Source: an uncultured Bacteroidota bacterium (GTDB taxonomy: Bacteria; Bacteroidota; Bacteroidia; Bacteroidales; P3). From it: a stretch of 64,000 nucleotides of DNA. The position numbers were made by a program, and so were the translations under genes. This document shows, in pieces, positions 25,330-33,361 of the stretch (positions within the stretch are counted from its first letter, which is position 1; every line of letters starts with the position of its first letter). The notes under the pieces are model-generated. The model searched no databases and was not told the origin of the DNA. It was given only the letters and a program-made list of their open reading frames with translations. The DNA lies in assembly GCA_902788805.1 (NCBI GenBank), contig CADALO010000006.1:1-64000 (forward strand), given 5' to 3'.

Positions 25330-28092
25330 TTAATGCGCTTCCAGCCAATTGTGTCCAACATCGATGCCCACCTCCACAGGAATTGTCAACGGCAACGCAT
25401 TCTGCATCTCCTCTTTCACTATATCTTTCACTGTCTCAAGCTCTGGATTGTAGACATCGAACACCAACTCGTCGTGCACCTGAAGAATCATTTTCGATTT
25501 CAGGTTCAATTCCTTGAACTTGCGCCAAATACGTATCATCGCTATCTTGATCATATCTGCCGATGTGCCCTGTATTGGCATATTGACGGCATTGCGCTCG
25601 GCAAACTGGCGCAAGCCCACGTTGCGGCTGTTAATGTCATACAGATAACGCCTACGCCCAAGCAGCGTCTGCGCATAGCCATTCTCGCGGGCAAAAGCGA
25701 TATTGTCGTCAATATACTTCTTAATTGAAGGATATTGTTGGAAGTATTCCTCTATCAATCCAGCAGCCTCCTTGCGCGGAATGTCGAGCTGCTCTGACAA
25801 TCCAAACGCGCTGATACCGTATACAATACCGAAATTCACCGACTTGGCGTTTCTGCGCTGTTCACTGCTGACATCCTCAATGTCAATATGATATATCTTA
25901 GCCGCCGTTGCTCGGTGAATGTCGTAATGGTTTCTGAAAGCTTCCATAAGGTGCTCATCCTTCGACAACGACGCAATGATTCTCAGTTCAATCTGCGAGT
26001 AGTCGGCAGCAAGTATGCTGTAATCCTCATCGCGTGCCACAAACGCCTTGCGTATCTCGCGGCCACGCTCCGTCCTTATCGGTATATTCTGCAGGTTAGG
26101 ATTCGACGAACTCAAACGTCCCGTAGCCGTAACTGCCTGGTTATACACCGTATGCAGCCGTCCAGTAACAGGGTTTATCAATTTGGGAAAAGAGTCAAGA
26201 TAAGTAGACACCAGCTTATTCAACGACCTATATTCCAGAATCATAGGCACAATCTGATGCTTGTCGCGCAGCTTCATCAGCACATCCTCGGCCGTACTGT
26301 ACTGCTTTGTTGCCGTCAGCGGGGGCTTCTCCGTAATCTTAAGCTTCTCATAAAGCACCTCGCCCAGTTGCTTGGGCGAGCCGATATTGAACTGCACTCC
26401 TGCTGCCTCATATATCTGTTTTTCAATCTCATCCCGCTCCTTCGACAAGTCAGCCGAATACTGCCGCAAGGCATCGACATCAATCCTGACGCCCTCACGC
26501 TCCATATCGACCAGCACATCAACCAAAGGCATCTCAATATCCCTGAAGAGTGCATACATATCATTGTCTATCAGCCTTTGGCGCATAGGCTCATAAAGCC
26601 TCAAAAGCACATCGGCTGCAGTGTAGGCAAAGTCCGGTGCTGTCTCGTCCAAGTTCTCGTTAAGCACACTCGAAGCAATGAAATCCAAGAAATGACGCGC
26701 TTCAGAATCAAGCAGATAATGCGCCAACTGGACATCAAACACCTCGCCTTTGATATGCACATCGTGGTCAAGGAAGATATGTTTCAGATGCTTCAAATCG
26801 TAACAGACCTTGCGTGTCGAGGGATTCTCCATTGCCGTCTGCACAAACGAGAAATACTCATTCCCTTCAAACGGCAGGTAAGTGGCTCCTCCATCAGCCG
26901 TCGCAAACGCCAGTCCTTTCACATCCTTGCTCTTCGCATCCTGGTCAAGAAAAATGGCAAAGTCCTTGTTCTCCAACTCGGTCAACGTCTCAATCGTCGC
27001 CGTCCTGCGCTCTCCGTTCTCCGCTTTCCGCACAACGCTTTCTGCCACTTGCGGTTCCTCGCCGAACAGCGACACCTGCAGCGGGTCAGCCTTCTTCGCC
27101 GTCCGTCGCTCTCCGTTCTCCGTTTTCCGTTCTCCGTTCTCCGCTTTCCGCTCTCCGTTCCCGGTTCCCTTGGTCCTTAAGTTCAGCTTCATAGCCAGTT
27201 CCGGGTCACTGACACTCAGGTCAGTATAAACCCTTTTGGCAAAAGCCTTGAACTCCAGCTCCGAAAAGATGGCCGCGAGTCCCTCATAGTCGGGCCGCGT
27301 AACTGCCACCATAGCCTCATCCAGTTCCACAGGTACCTCGCGGCATATCGTTGCCAGTTCCTTCGAAAGCAGTGCCTGTTCAGCATACTCTTTTACCAAG
27401 CCACGCAGCTTCTCGTTCTTCACTTCGTCGCTGTGGGCAACCAGATTCTCCACGCTGCCGAACTCGCCCACCAGCTGCTTGGCCTTCTTCTCTCCCACTC
27501 CGGGAATGCCGGGAATATTGTCTATCGAATCGCCCCACAAGCCAAGAATATCAGCCACTTGCGACGGCTCTGAAACGCCAAACGCCTCGCAAACCTCCTT
27601 CGGTGTATAGATGCTGTCGGGCTTGCCCATACGTCCAAAACGGTACAGGTGCACATTGTCTGTCACCAATTGGGCAAAATCCTTGTCAGGCGTAACCATC
27701 AGCACCTCATCGAAGCCCGCCTTCTCTGCCTGGTGCGCCAGCGTACCTATCACATCGTCAGCCTCATAGCCTGCCTTGGTGACAATAGGTATCGCAAAGC
27801 CGTCTATGACCCTGTGTATATATGGCAGCGCCTGCTGTATATCCTCAGGCATAGCGTCGCGATTGGCCTTATACTGCTCGTAGCGCTCGTGCCTGAACGT
27901 CGGTTCTGACAGGTCAAAAGCCACTGCGCAGTGCGTAGGCTTCTGGCTGCGCAGCAGATCATACAGCGTCGTCGTAAAGCCCAGCACCGCCGAGGTATTC
28001 ATACCTCTGCTGTTCATACGGGGATTGTGGTTCAAGGCATAGTACGCCCTGTAGACCATCGCCATCCCGTCTATCAGCATCAGTTTCTTCAT
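25330..28092 (-). CDS. polA: DNA polymerase I
   Basis: A 920-residue repair polymerase. The 5' nuclease domain (residues 1-300) has MLIDGMAMVYRAYYAL, TPDKDFAQLV and GVGEKKA. A 3'-5' exonuclease-like domain follows; a typical first exonuclease motif DxE is not obvious (FAIFLDQDAK), so proofreading may be lost. The polymerase domain has LAADYSQIELRI, RRNAKSVNFGIVYG and VHDELVFDV. The linker between domains holds an inserted low-complexity stretch at about residues 310-329 and 355-361, repeats of the heptapeptide ENGER(R/K)T encoded by CGGAGAA heptamers. It overlaps pdxA by 4 bp (ATGA). Confidence 0.97.
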   Translation of the reverse strand: MKKLMLIDGMAMVYRAYYALNHNPRMNSRGMNTSAVLGFTTTLYDLLRSQKPTHCAVAFDLSEPTFRHERYEQYKANRDAMPEDIQQALPYIHRVIDGFAIPIVTKAGYEADDVIGTLAHQAEKAGFDEVLMVTPDKDFAQLVTDNVHLYRFGRMGKPDSIYTPKEVCEAFGVSEPSQVADILGLWGDSIDNIPGIPGVGEKKAKQLVGEFGSVENLVAHSDEVKNEKLRGLVKEYAEQALLSKELATICREVPVELDEAMVAVTRPDYEGLAAIFSELEFKAFAKRVYTDLSVSDPELAMKLNLRTKGTGNGERKAENGERKTENGERRTAKKADPLQVSLFGEEPQVAESVVRKAENGERRTATIETLTELENKDFAIFLDQDAKSKDVKGLAFATADGGATYLPFEGNEYFSFVQTAMENPSTRKVCYDLKHLKHIFLDHDVHIKGEVFDVQLAHYLLDSEARHFLDFIASSVLNENLDETAPDFAYTAADVLLRLYEPMRQRLIDNDMYALFRDIEMPLVDVLVDMEREGVRIDVDALRQYSADLSKERDEIEKQIYEAAGVQFNIGSPKQLGEVLYEKLKITEKPPLTATKQYSTAEDVLMKLRDKHQIVPMILEYRSLNKLVSTYLDSFPKLINPVTGRLHTVYNQAVTATGRLSSSNPNLQNIPIRTERGREIRKAFVARDEDYSILAADYSQIELRIIASLSKDEHLMEAFRNHYDIHRATAAKIYHIDIEDVSSEQRRNAKSVNFGIVYGISAFGLSEQLDIPRKEAAGLIEEYFQQYPSIKKYIDDNIAFARENGYAQTLLGRRRYLYDINSRNVGLRQFAERNAVNMPIQGTSADMIKIAMIRIWRKFKELNLKSKMILQVHDELVFDVYNPELETVKDIVKEEMQNALPLTIPVEVGIDVGHNWLEAH
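27010..27165 (-). repeat. CGGAGAA heptanucleotide arrays inside polA
   Basis: Two blocks of purine-rich heptamers (coding strand CGGAGAA or CGGAAAA), at 27107-27165 and 27010-27030, lie within polA in frame. Three heptamers equal seven codons, so the protein gains units of seven residues (ENGERRT). Related arrays occur at 29420-29456 and 55248-55310. Confidence 0.9.
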
Positions 28093-29132
28093 TCCAGCGG
28101 ATCCTTTGTCAGTTCATCATATTCCTTGCGGTGGCGCAGTATGTCGCACGCCAGGTTCACCGCGTGGCGGAACGACTGCTCGCTGGCTTTGTTCTTGCCG
28201 GCAATGTCGTAGGCCGTTCCGTGTGCCGGCGACGTGCGGATAACATCAAGTCCGGCCGTGTAGTTCACTCCTTCGGTGAACGACATCAGCTTGAACGGTA
28301 TCAGGCCCTGGTCGTGATACAATGCCAGAACACCGTCGTACTTGTTGAACTCGCTGCTGCCAAAAAAGCCGTCAGACGGATACGGACCATAGGCCAGCAC
28401 ACCGTTGGCATAAGCCTCGTCTATGGCGGGCTTCACAACTGTCATATCCTGATCGCCGATAACACCGTTGTCGCCGGCGTGCGGGTCGATTGCAAGAACG
28501 GCAATCTTGGGCATCGGGATGCCGAAGTCGCGCTTCAGCGAGTTATGCATCAGCTCTATCTTCTCCATCAGCAGCTCCTTCGTGATGGCCGACGGCACAT
28601 CCTTCAGCGCCAAATGGTTGGTAACAATACCAATCCTGATTCTGTCGCACACCATCATCATCAGCGACTTGCCGCCAAACTTGCTCGACAGATACTCCGT
28701 ATGACCAGGGAAATCAAAGTCCTTCGACTGGATGTTCTTCTTGTTGATAGGCGCAGTAACAAGCACATCGGCTGCACCACGCTTCAAGTCCTCGCACGCA
28801 CGGTCCAAAGCCATACGGCTCATCTGGCCCGCCAGTTCTGTCGACTTGCCTATCTCTATCTTTATCTCGTCCGGAATCAGATTCACCACATTGAACTTGC
28901 GGTCCATAGCCTGCGACGCATCGTTGATAGCGCTGAAATTCAGCTCCTGCATCTGCGGCGGAAGCAGTTTCTTGTGATACGATGCCACCTTGGTCGAGCC
29001 ATATAGCACCGGAGTGCAGTGGTCGAACATACGGCTGTCCATAAAAGTCTTCAGTATCACCTCATATCCGATACCGTTGATGTCGCCGTGCGTAATGGCG
29101 ACCTTTATCTTGTGCGATTCTGTCTTTGTCAT
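28089..29132 (-). CDS. pdxA: 4-hydroxythreonine-4-phosphate dehydrogenase
   Basis: A 347-residue enzyme that oxidises 4-phosphohydroxy-L-threonine with NAD in the DXP-dependent pathway to pyridoxal phosphate. Diagnostic segments are THGDINGIGYEV at the N-terminus, the metal-ligand regions PGHTEYL and AIDPHAGDNG, then ALYHDQGLIPFK and SPAHGTAYDIAGK. Length is in the family range. Its stop overlaps the polA start by 4 bp. Upstream there is a repetitive leader with a 36-bp tandem duplication. Confidence 0.96.
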   Translation of the reverse strand: MTKTESHKIKVAITHGDINGIGYEVILKTFMDSRMFDHCTPVLYGSTKVASYHKKLLPPQMQELNFSAINDASQAMDRKFNVVNLIPDEIKIEIGKSTELAGQMSRMALDRACEDLKRGAADVLVTAPINKKNIQSKDFDFPGHTEYLSSKFGGKSLMMMVCDRIRIGIVTNHLALKDVPSAITKELLMEKIELMHNSLKRDFGIPMPKIAVLAIDPHAGDNGVIGDQDMTVVKPAIDEAYANGVLAYGPYPSDGFFGSSEFNKYDGVLALYHDQGLIPFKLMSFTEGVNYTAGLDVIRTSPAHGTAYDIAGKNKASEQSFRHAVNLACDILRHRKEYDELTKDPLE

Positions 29133-29454
29133 ATTAAAGGTTTAAAGGGTTCGCTTCGCTTAAAAGGTTTTAAAGGTTTAAAGGGTTCGCTTCGCTTAAA
29201 AGGTTTTAAAGGTTTTAGGGTTGAAGGGTTATAGGGTTGAAGGGTTATAGGGTTATAGGGTTTTAGGGTTGGATGGGGTTAAAGGCGGGAGGTGGTGGGG
29301 CGTACACGGGGGTACGCCCGTACGAGATGTTATTTATTTTTTTCCGCTTTCCGTTTTCGCTTTCTATTCATCCCCCCTCTAAGTTAGAGAGGGTGCCCCG
29401 CAGGGGCGGGGCGTGTGTCCTTTCCGTTCTCCGTTCTCAGTTCTCCGTTCTCCG
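29133..29454. repeat. Repeat-filled gap between pdxA and the aminopeptidase gene
   Basis: Adjacent to pdxA a 36-bp unit is duplicated in tandem (29136-29171 and 29172-29207; it contains GGGTTCGCTTCGCTTAAAAG), followed by GGGTTATAGGGTT-type units to about 29280. On the pdxA coding strand all of this is C/A/T-rich and G-poor. At 29384-29416 lies the second copy of the dispersed element seen at 86-120. At 29420-29456 CGGAGAA-type heptamers reach and overlap the stop codon of the aminopeptidase gene. Confidence 0.75.
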
Positions 29455-30897
29455 TTATTTTCTCTCTCCATACATCTGGAAGAAGGCATAGAGCAGCCTT
29501 AGGCCCCAGCCCGAAGCGCCGGCGCCATAGAAACTTCTGCGCTTGCCGTAGAACGCAACGCCGGCAATGTCGATATGGATATAGGGATGGTGCGCGAAAT
29601 GGGCCAGGAAACGACCTGCCGTTATCGCGCCAGCCTTTGCCTCGAGGTTGCAGTTGATCATATCCGCCACCTCCGACTTCAGCAACTCGTCATATTCCTT
29701 CCAGAACGGCAGCACAGCCACACGCTCATAGACATTCTCGCCCACAATGCGCAGCAGCTCCATCGGTCCCTCGGCATCCTGCCCCATCACCGCCGCGGCA
29801 CCGTCGCCCAGTGCACGCACTGCCGCGCCCGTAAGCGTGGCGGCATCGATTATCAGCTCCGGCTGCTCAGCGTCGGCGTATGCTATCGCGTCGGCCAGTA
29901 TCAGACGGCCCTCGGCGTCAGTGTTCGTAATCTCCACCGTAGTGCCGTCATACATACGCAGAATATCGTCGGCGGCATAGGCATTCTTTCCCGGACGGTT
30001 GTCGGTCATCGGCAGATAGGCCTTCAGCCAGACGGGAAGGCCGTTCTCGGCGGCCGCCAGCACCACTGATGCCATAGTCGCCGCGCCAGCCATATCCGAC
30101 TTCATCTCTGTCATATAGTCTTCGGGCTTGATGTTCAAGCCACCGGTGTCGTACATCACGCCTTTGCCCACCAAGGCCATAGGCTTCTTGTTGACACGGT
30201 CGGCAGGCTTGTACTCCAGCACCACAAAGCGCGCCTCGTCCTCGCTGCCACGGTTAACAGCCAGCAAGCCGCCCATCTTCAGGCTCTCTATCTTCTTCTG
30301 GCCCATAACGGTGCACTTCACGCCGGCCACCTTGTCGGCCTCGGCCTTCAGCATATCGGCAAACGTGGGGGCATTGAGATACATCACCGGCTCGTTGACC
30401 CAGTCGCGCAACACATTGATGCGGCGCCACAGACGAACATTCTCCTCGAGCGACTTTGGGTCGAGAATGTGGCTGCTCACCACTATCTCCTCCAACAGCG
30501 TGTCCTTCTTGGCCTTATACTTGTCGAAACGGTAGCTGGCCATCGCCAGACCCTCAACAAACGCGACGACCTCCTCGGGTATCACACCCTCGCCCGTAAC
30601 GGCCACACTCGTCACACCTTCCTTGGCCAACATCAGCTGCAGCTCGGCGGCAGCCTTGCGCAAGTTCTCAAGCGTCTCGCCACTCGGCTTCTCGCTGTCG
30701 AAATTCTGCACATATATCTTCTGCGGCAGGCGGTTCAACACCACCAGCGACGAAATGTCTCTCTTACGCCTCTCCTCCACATACGCACTTTCCTCGCGCT
30801 TGAACGGCAGCGAACGCATCGCTACCTCGCTGCCATACAAGAATATAACCGAACGGCGCAGCGTACCGAACTCTATCTTTTCCAGTTTAATCTCCAT
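29455..30897 (-). CDS. Leucyl aminopeptidase family protein (M17)
   Basis: A 480-residue two-metal aminopeptidase that removes N-terminal residues from peptides in the cytoplasm. The M17 core is present: LVGKGVMYDTGGLNIKP, MKSDMAGAATM and the signature NTDAEGRLILADA. The C-terminus is HPYIHIDIAGVAFY, then GWGLRLLYAFF. I start at ATG 30897 (MEIKLEKIEFG); the longer open frame runs through the AT-rich leader and has no support. A TATTTTTG box lies at 30930 to 30923 on the minus strand. The TAA stop is the first part of a CGGAGAA array, so the final residues (GERK) may derive from the repeat. Confidence 0.92.
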   Translation of the reverse strand: MEIKLEKIEFGTLRRSVIFLYGSEVAMRSLPFKREESAYVEERRKRDISSLVVLNRLPQKIYVQNFDSEKPSGETLENLRKAAAELQLMLAKEGVTSVAVTGEGVIPEEVVAFVEGLAMASYRFDKYKAKKDTLLEEIVVSSHILDPKSLEENVRLWRRINVLRDWVNEPVMYLNAPTFADMLKAEADKVAGVKCTVMGQKKIESLKMGGLLAVNRGSEDEARFVVLEYKPADRVNKKPMALVGKGVMYDTGGLNIKPEDYMTEMKSDMAGAATMASVVLAAAENGLPVWLKAYLPMTDNRPGKNAYAADDILRMYDGTTVEITNTDAEGRLILADAIAYADAEQPELIIDAATLTGAAVRALGDGAAAVMGQDAEGPMELLRIVGENVYERVAVLPFWKEYDELLKSEVADMINCNLEAKAGAITAGRFLAHFAHHPYIHIDIAGVAFYGKRRSFYGAGASGWGLRLLYAFFQMYGERK

Positions 30898-30922
30898 AAT
30901 TCTATCTCTTGATTTAATTCTG

Positions 30923-30930
30923 CAAAAATA
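30923..30930 (-). promoter_or_regulatory. Possible -7 element of the aminopeptidase gene
   Basis: TATTTTTG on the minus strand lies 26 bp before the chosen ATG. No TTTG is found at the standard distance, so the assignment rests on one half-site. The remaining gap to 31076 is AT-rich. Confidence 0.35.
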
Positions 30931-31076
30931 CACACTTTTTCGCAAACAGCACCTCTTTCGGCAAAATTTATTTTTCCACCGACTACTAACACATTTCACC
31001 ACCCGAAAACACTCCTCCGACAACCCAAAATAGAAAAACCCAGAAAAGCCAACAAAAACAACGCTCCTCCTTCCTA

Positions 31077-31219
31077 CCAACACCGGTTGTTGTCCGCTTG
31101 TTGTCCGCTTGATGTCCGCTTGTTGTCCGCTTTTAAAGCGGACAACAAGCGGACATCAAGCGGACAACAAGCGCAAGCGGACATCAAGCGGACAACAAGC
31201 GGACAACAACCGGTGTTGG
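31077..31219. repeat. 11-bp-phased inverted repeat, copy 3 (TTGTCC subtype, unequal arms)
   Basis: The ends are CCAACACCGGT and ACCGGTGTTGG, a perfect 11-bp inverted match. The left arm has four units TTGTTGTCCGC (one TTGATGTCCGC). After the centre TTTAAA the right arm has six full inverse units plus a 6-bp remnant GCGCAA. The right arm therefore carries an internal duplication of about 28 bp. It sits in a divergent gap, with its right end 30 bp before the -33 box of the next promoter. Confidence 0.92.
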
Positions 31220-31248
31220 TCCCTCTTTTTTGCCTTTTTGGAACTGAC

Positions 31249-31281
31249 TTGGAGCGATGTCGGCCTTTTTTTGTATATTTG
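31249..31281 (+). promoter_or_regulatory. Predicted promoter of the 31346-33339 genes
   Basis: TTGG at 31249-31252 and TATATTTG at 31274-31281 are 21 bp apart, slightly more than the usual 19. Transcription would start near 31287, giving a leader of about 60 nt rich in A and C. Confidence 0.6.
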
Positions 31282-31345
31282 CAGTCCCAAACAAATATCA
31301 ATCAATCTGTTTTTAAACCACCAACCATTTGAATATCAAACCACA

Positions 31346-32332
31346 ATGCGCCATCTGCCATCACATATCGCACTACTGATTTTTGCCGCCGCCTGCCTGT
31401 GGCCCTCCGCCGTGAGCGCTCAGGAAAAGAGCGACACAACAAAGCTGGAAGAGATTGTGGTTCAGCACTCTTACGGCCACAAAACCACTTCGCTGCGCCT
31501 CGGCATCGGTGCTGGCTACGCCCTCTATCGCGACCTGGGCACTGCGCCGATAAGCTTCAAAGGCCTTGCGCTCCAGCCCGTCGTCGGGCTGGAACTGGGC
31601 GGTATGCGACGCTGGACCACCACCGTCGACGCCTTCACCTCGGTCGCCATCCTCGAGGATGCCCCGCAGCCCAAGTTCAACTTCGGCTCGTTCGGCATCA
31701 GCAACACACTAAGGTTCAAGATGAAACGGCACATAACAAGCCTCTGGTCGCTCGAAAGCGAAGACAAACTCTATTTGGGGCACAACGACAAATATCCGCT
31801 GGGGCAGAAGAAACACTATGTGTTCTTTTCTGCAGGCTTTGGCGCTGCCAACTTCCTCGATGTCACGGTCAATCCCGACTATGAGAACGCCGCTGCCGGC
31901 GTCAGCGATTTCATCGGCCCCGAGTTGTCGTTGAGAGCCGACCTCTACCTTAACACCATCTTCAACAGCTATGACATCGACAAGGCCGACAAGCAGATGC
32001 ACTGCGAGATAGGCCTGATGCCGCTGGCGGCAGTGCTGCGTCCGGGCTACTCCTATATCGACAACTACACCGCCGCACAGCCCGTGATGGACGCCCTGTT
32101 CGATGACTACGAGTGGCACATCAAGCCCTTTGCCGCAATCTATACCGACATCGGATTGGACATCTTGACGGGCCCTTACAACCGCATATCTGTCTCTTAC
32201 CTATGGACTTACCGCTCATCGGGCAACAGCGGGCAGTGGCGTTTCGACCACGCTTCGCATCTGCTGCACATCGATTTCATTGTCTTACTTAAAAGCAAAC
32301 GCTCGTGCTCTGGAAGAATCATAAAACTGTAA
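31346..32332 (+). CDS. Outer-membrane barrel-like hypothetical protein
   Basis: A 328-residue secreted protein; the signal peptide ends at AVSA-QE near residue 25. The mature N-terminus contains KLEEIVVQHSYG, which resembles the start of TonB-box regions, but no plug or receptor domain follows. The rest is a series of amphipathic strands consistent with a small barrel. ATG 31346 is chosen because the longer frame begins inside the palindromic repeat. The gene overlaps the next by 28 bp. Confidence 0.75.
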   Translation: MRHLPSHIALLIFAAACLWPSAVSAQEKSDTTKLEEIVVQHSYGHKTTSLRLGIGAGYALYRDLGTAPISFKGLALQPVVGLELGGMRRWTTTVDAFTSVAILEDAPQPKFNFGSFGISNTLRFKMKRHITSLWSLESEDKLYLGHNDKYPLGQKKHYVFFSAGFGAANFLDVTVNPDYENAAAGVSDFIGPELSLRADLYLNTIFNSYDIDKADKQMHCEIGLMPLAAVLRPGYSYIDNYTAAQPVMDALFDDYEWHIKPFAAIYTDIGLDILTGPYNRISVSYLWTYRSSGNSGQWRFDHASHLLHIDFIVLLKSKRSCSGRIIKL

Positions 32333-33339
32333 CAACGGCGCTGCTGGCGCTGATGCTCTTTGCCGGCTGCGAGAAGATATTTATGCCCCGCGACACCGAG
32401 GCCACGCCAACGGCCACGTTCGACTATCTGTGGCAGCAAATCGACGAGCGCTACTCGCTCTTCGACGTGAAGAAGGTTGACTGGGACGCCGTGCGCGACT
32501 CGCTGAGGCCCAGAGTCTACGACGAAATGAGCAACGACAGCCTTTTCGCTATCCTCAAAAAGATGATCAACACCCTCGACGACGGCCACGTCGACATCTG
32601 GGGCAACTACGACATTGCCAGCAGCGAACAGATCTACCTGCAACGCTATGCCAACTCCAATTTCGACCTGAACACTGTGGCTCTCAACTATCTGCGCGCC
32701 GACCACCACACCACAGGCGGTCTGGTATACAACAGCATTGCCGGCGGACAGGTGCTATACATCCGCTACAGCTCGTTCAGCAACTCGGCGTCGACAGCGC
32801 TGATGCAGACCGTCATCAACCGCTATCCCGACATCAAAGGCATTGTCTTCGACATCCGTCAGAACGGAGGCGGCGAGATACAGAACGAGTGGAACCTGAT
32901 GGCGCTTCTGCCATCGCAGGGGCAGCTGCTCTATTCCACTCAGATGAAGGCCGGACCCGCACACGATGACTTTGGCCCGCTCAAGCAGGTCTATGCCCCC
33001 GACAACGGCGACAACGAGCCCTTCACCAAGCCTTTCGTGCTGCTCACCGACCGCGGCTGCTACAGTGCAGCATCGAGCTTCGCTCTCTGCCTGAAGAGCT
33101 ACCCCAACGTGACCGTTATGGGCGACACGACGGCCGGCGGACTGGCCGTCCCAAGCGGCGGCGCTCTGCCCAACGGATGGAACTATCGCTTCTGCGTCAG
33201 CCGCACCATAGCCCCCGACGGCATCAACTACGAGCACGGCGTGCCGCCCGACCAGGTGGTCCGCCTCAGCCCAGCTGCCATCGCCGCCGGCAGGGACAAC
33301 ATTATAGATTCGGCGGCAACACTGATTCTGAATAATTAA
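32305..33339 (+). CDS. S41-family (C-terminal processing protease-like) lipoprotein
   Basis: A 344-residue protease-like lipoprotein beginning at GTG 32305, with lipobox LFAGC (Cys22). A helical tricorn-like N-domain (FDYLWQQIDERYSLFDVKKVDW and LLKKMINTLDDGHVDI-type sequence) precedes the S41 core: GIVFDIRQNGGG, then VLLTDRGCYSAAS with the likely catalytic serine in the YSAAS segment, and GDTTAGG. No PDZ domain is evident. It is translationally linked to the barrel gene before it, so it may process or turn over an envelope protein. Confidence 0.85.
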   Translation: MLWKNHKTVTTALLALMLFAGCEKIFMPRDTEATPTATFDYLWQQIDERYSLFDVKKVDWDAVRDSLRPRVYDEMSNDSLFAILKKMINTLDDGHVDIWGNYDIASSEQIYLQRYANSNFDLNTVALNYLRADHHTTGGLVYNSIAGGQVLYIRYSSFSNSASTALMQTVINRYPDIKGIVFDIRQNGGGEIQNEWNLMALLPSQGQLLYSTQMKAGPAHDDFGPLKQVYAPDNGDNEPFTKPFVLLTDRGCYSAASSFALCLKSYPNVTVMGDTTAGGLAVPSGGALPNGWNYRFCVSRTIAPDGINYEHGVPPDQVVRLSPAAIAAGRDNIIDSAATLILNN

Positions 33340-33361
33340 CATCAACTCAATAAACCTCACC

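Noticed and set aside
25888..27180. 430-codon ORF antisense to polA
   Set aside because: polA motifs cover the same region on the minus strand. The antisense product has no known motif and is His/Arg/Leu-rich, as expected from a shadow frame.
31077..31219. CRISPR array
   Set aside because: Units are 11 bp and contiguous with inverse copies; there are no spacers and no cas genes in the window.
31077..31301. Small ORFs reading through the palindromes (products with RLLSACCPLDVRLLSA-like sequence); similar ones at 14879-15152 and 57009-57466
   Set aside because: They are translations of the 11-bp repeats in either direction, with no start signals, and change with each repeat unit. The elements are better explained as non-coding palindromes.
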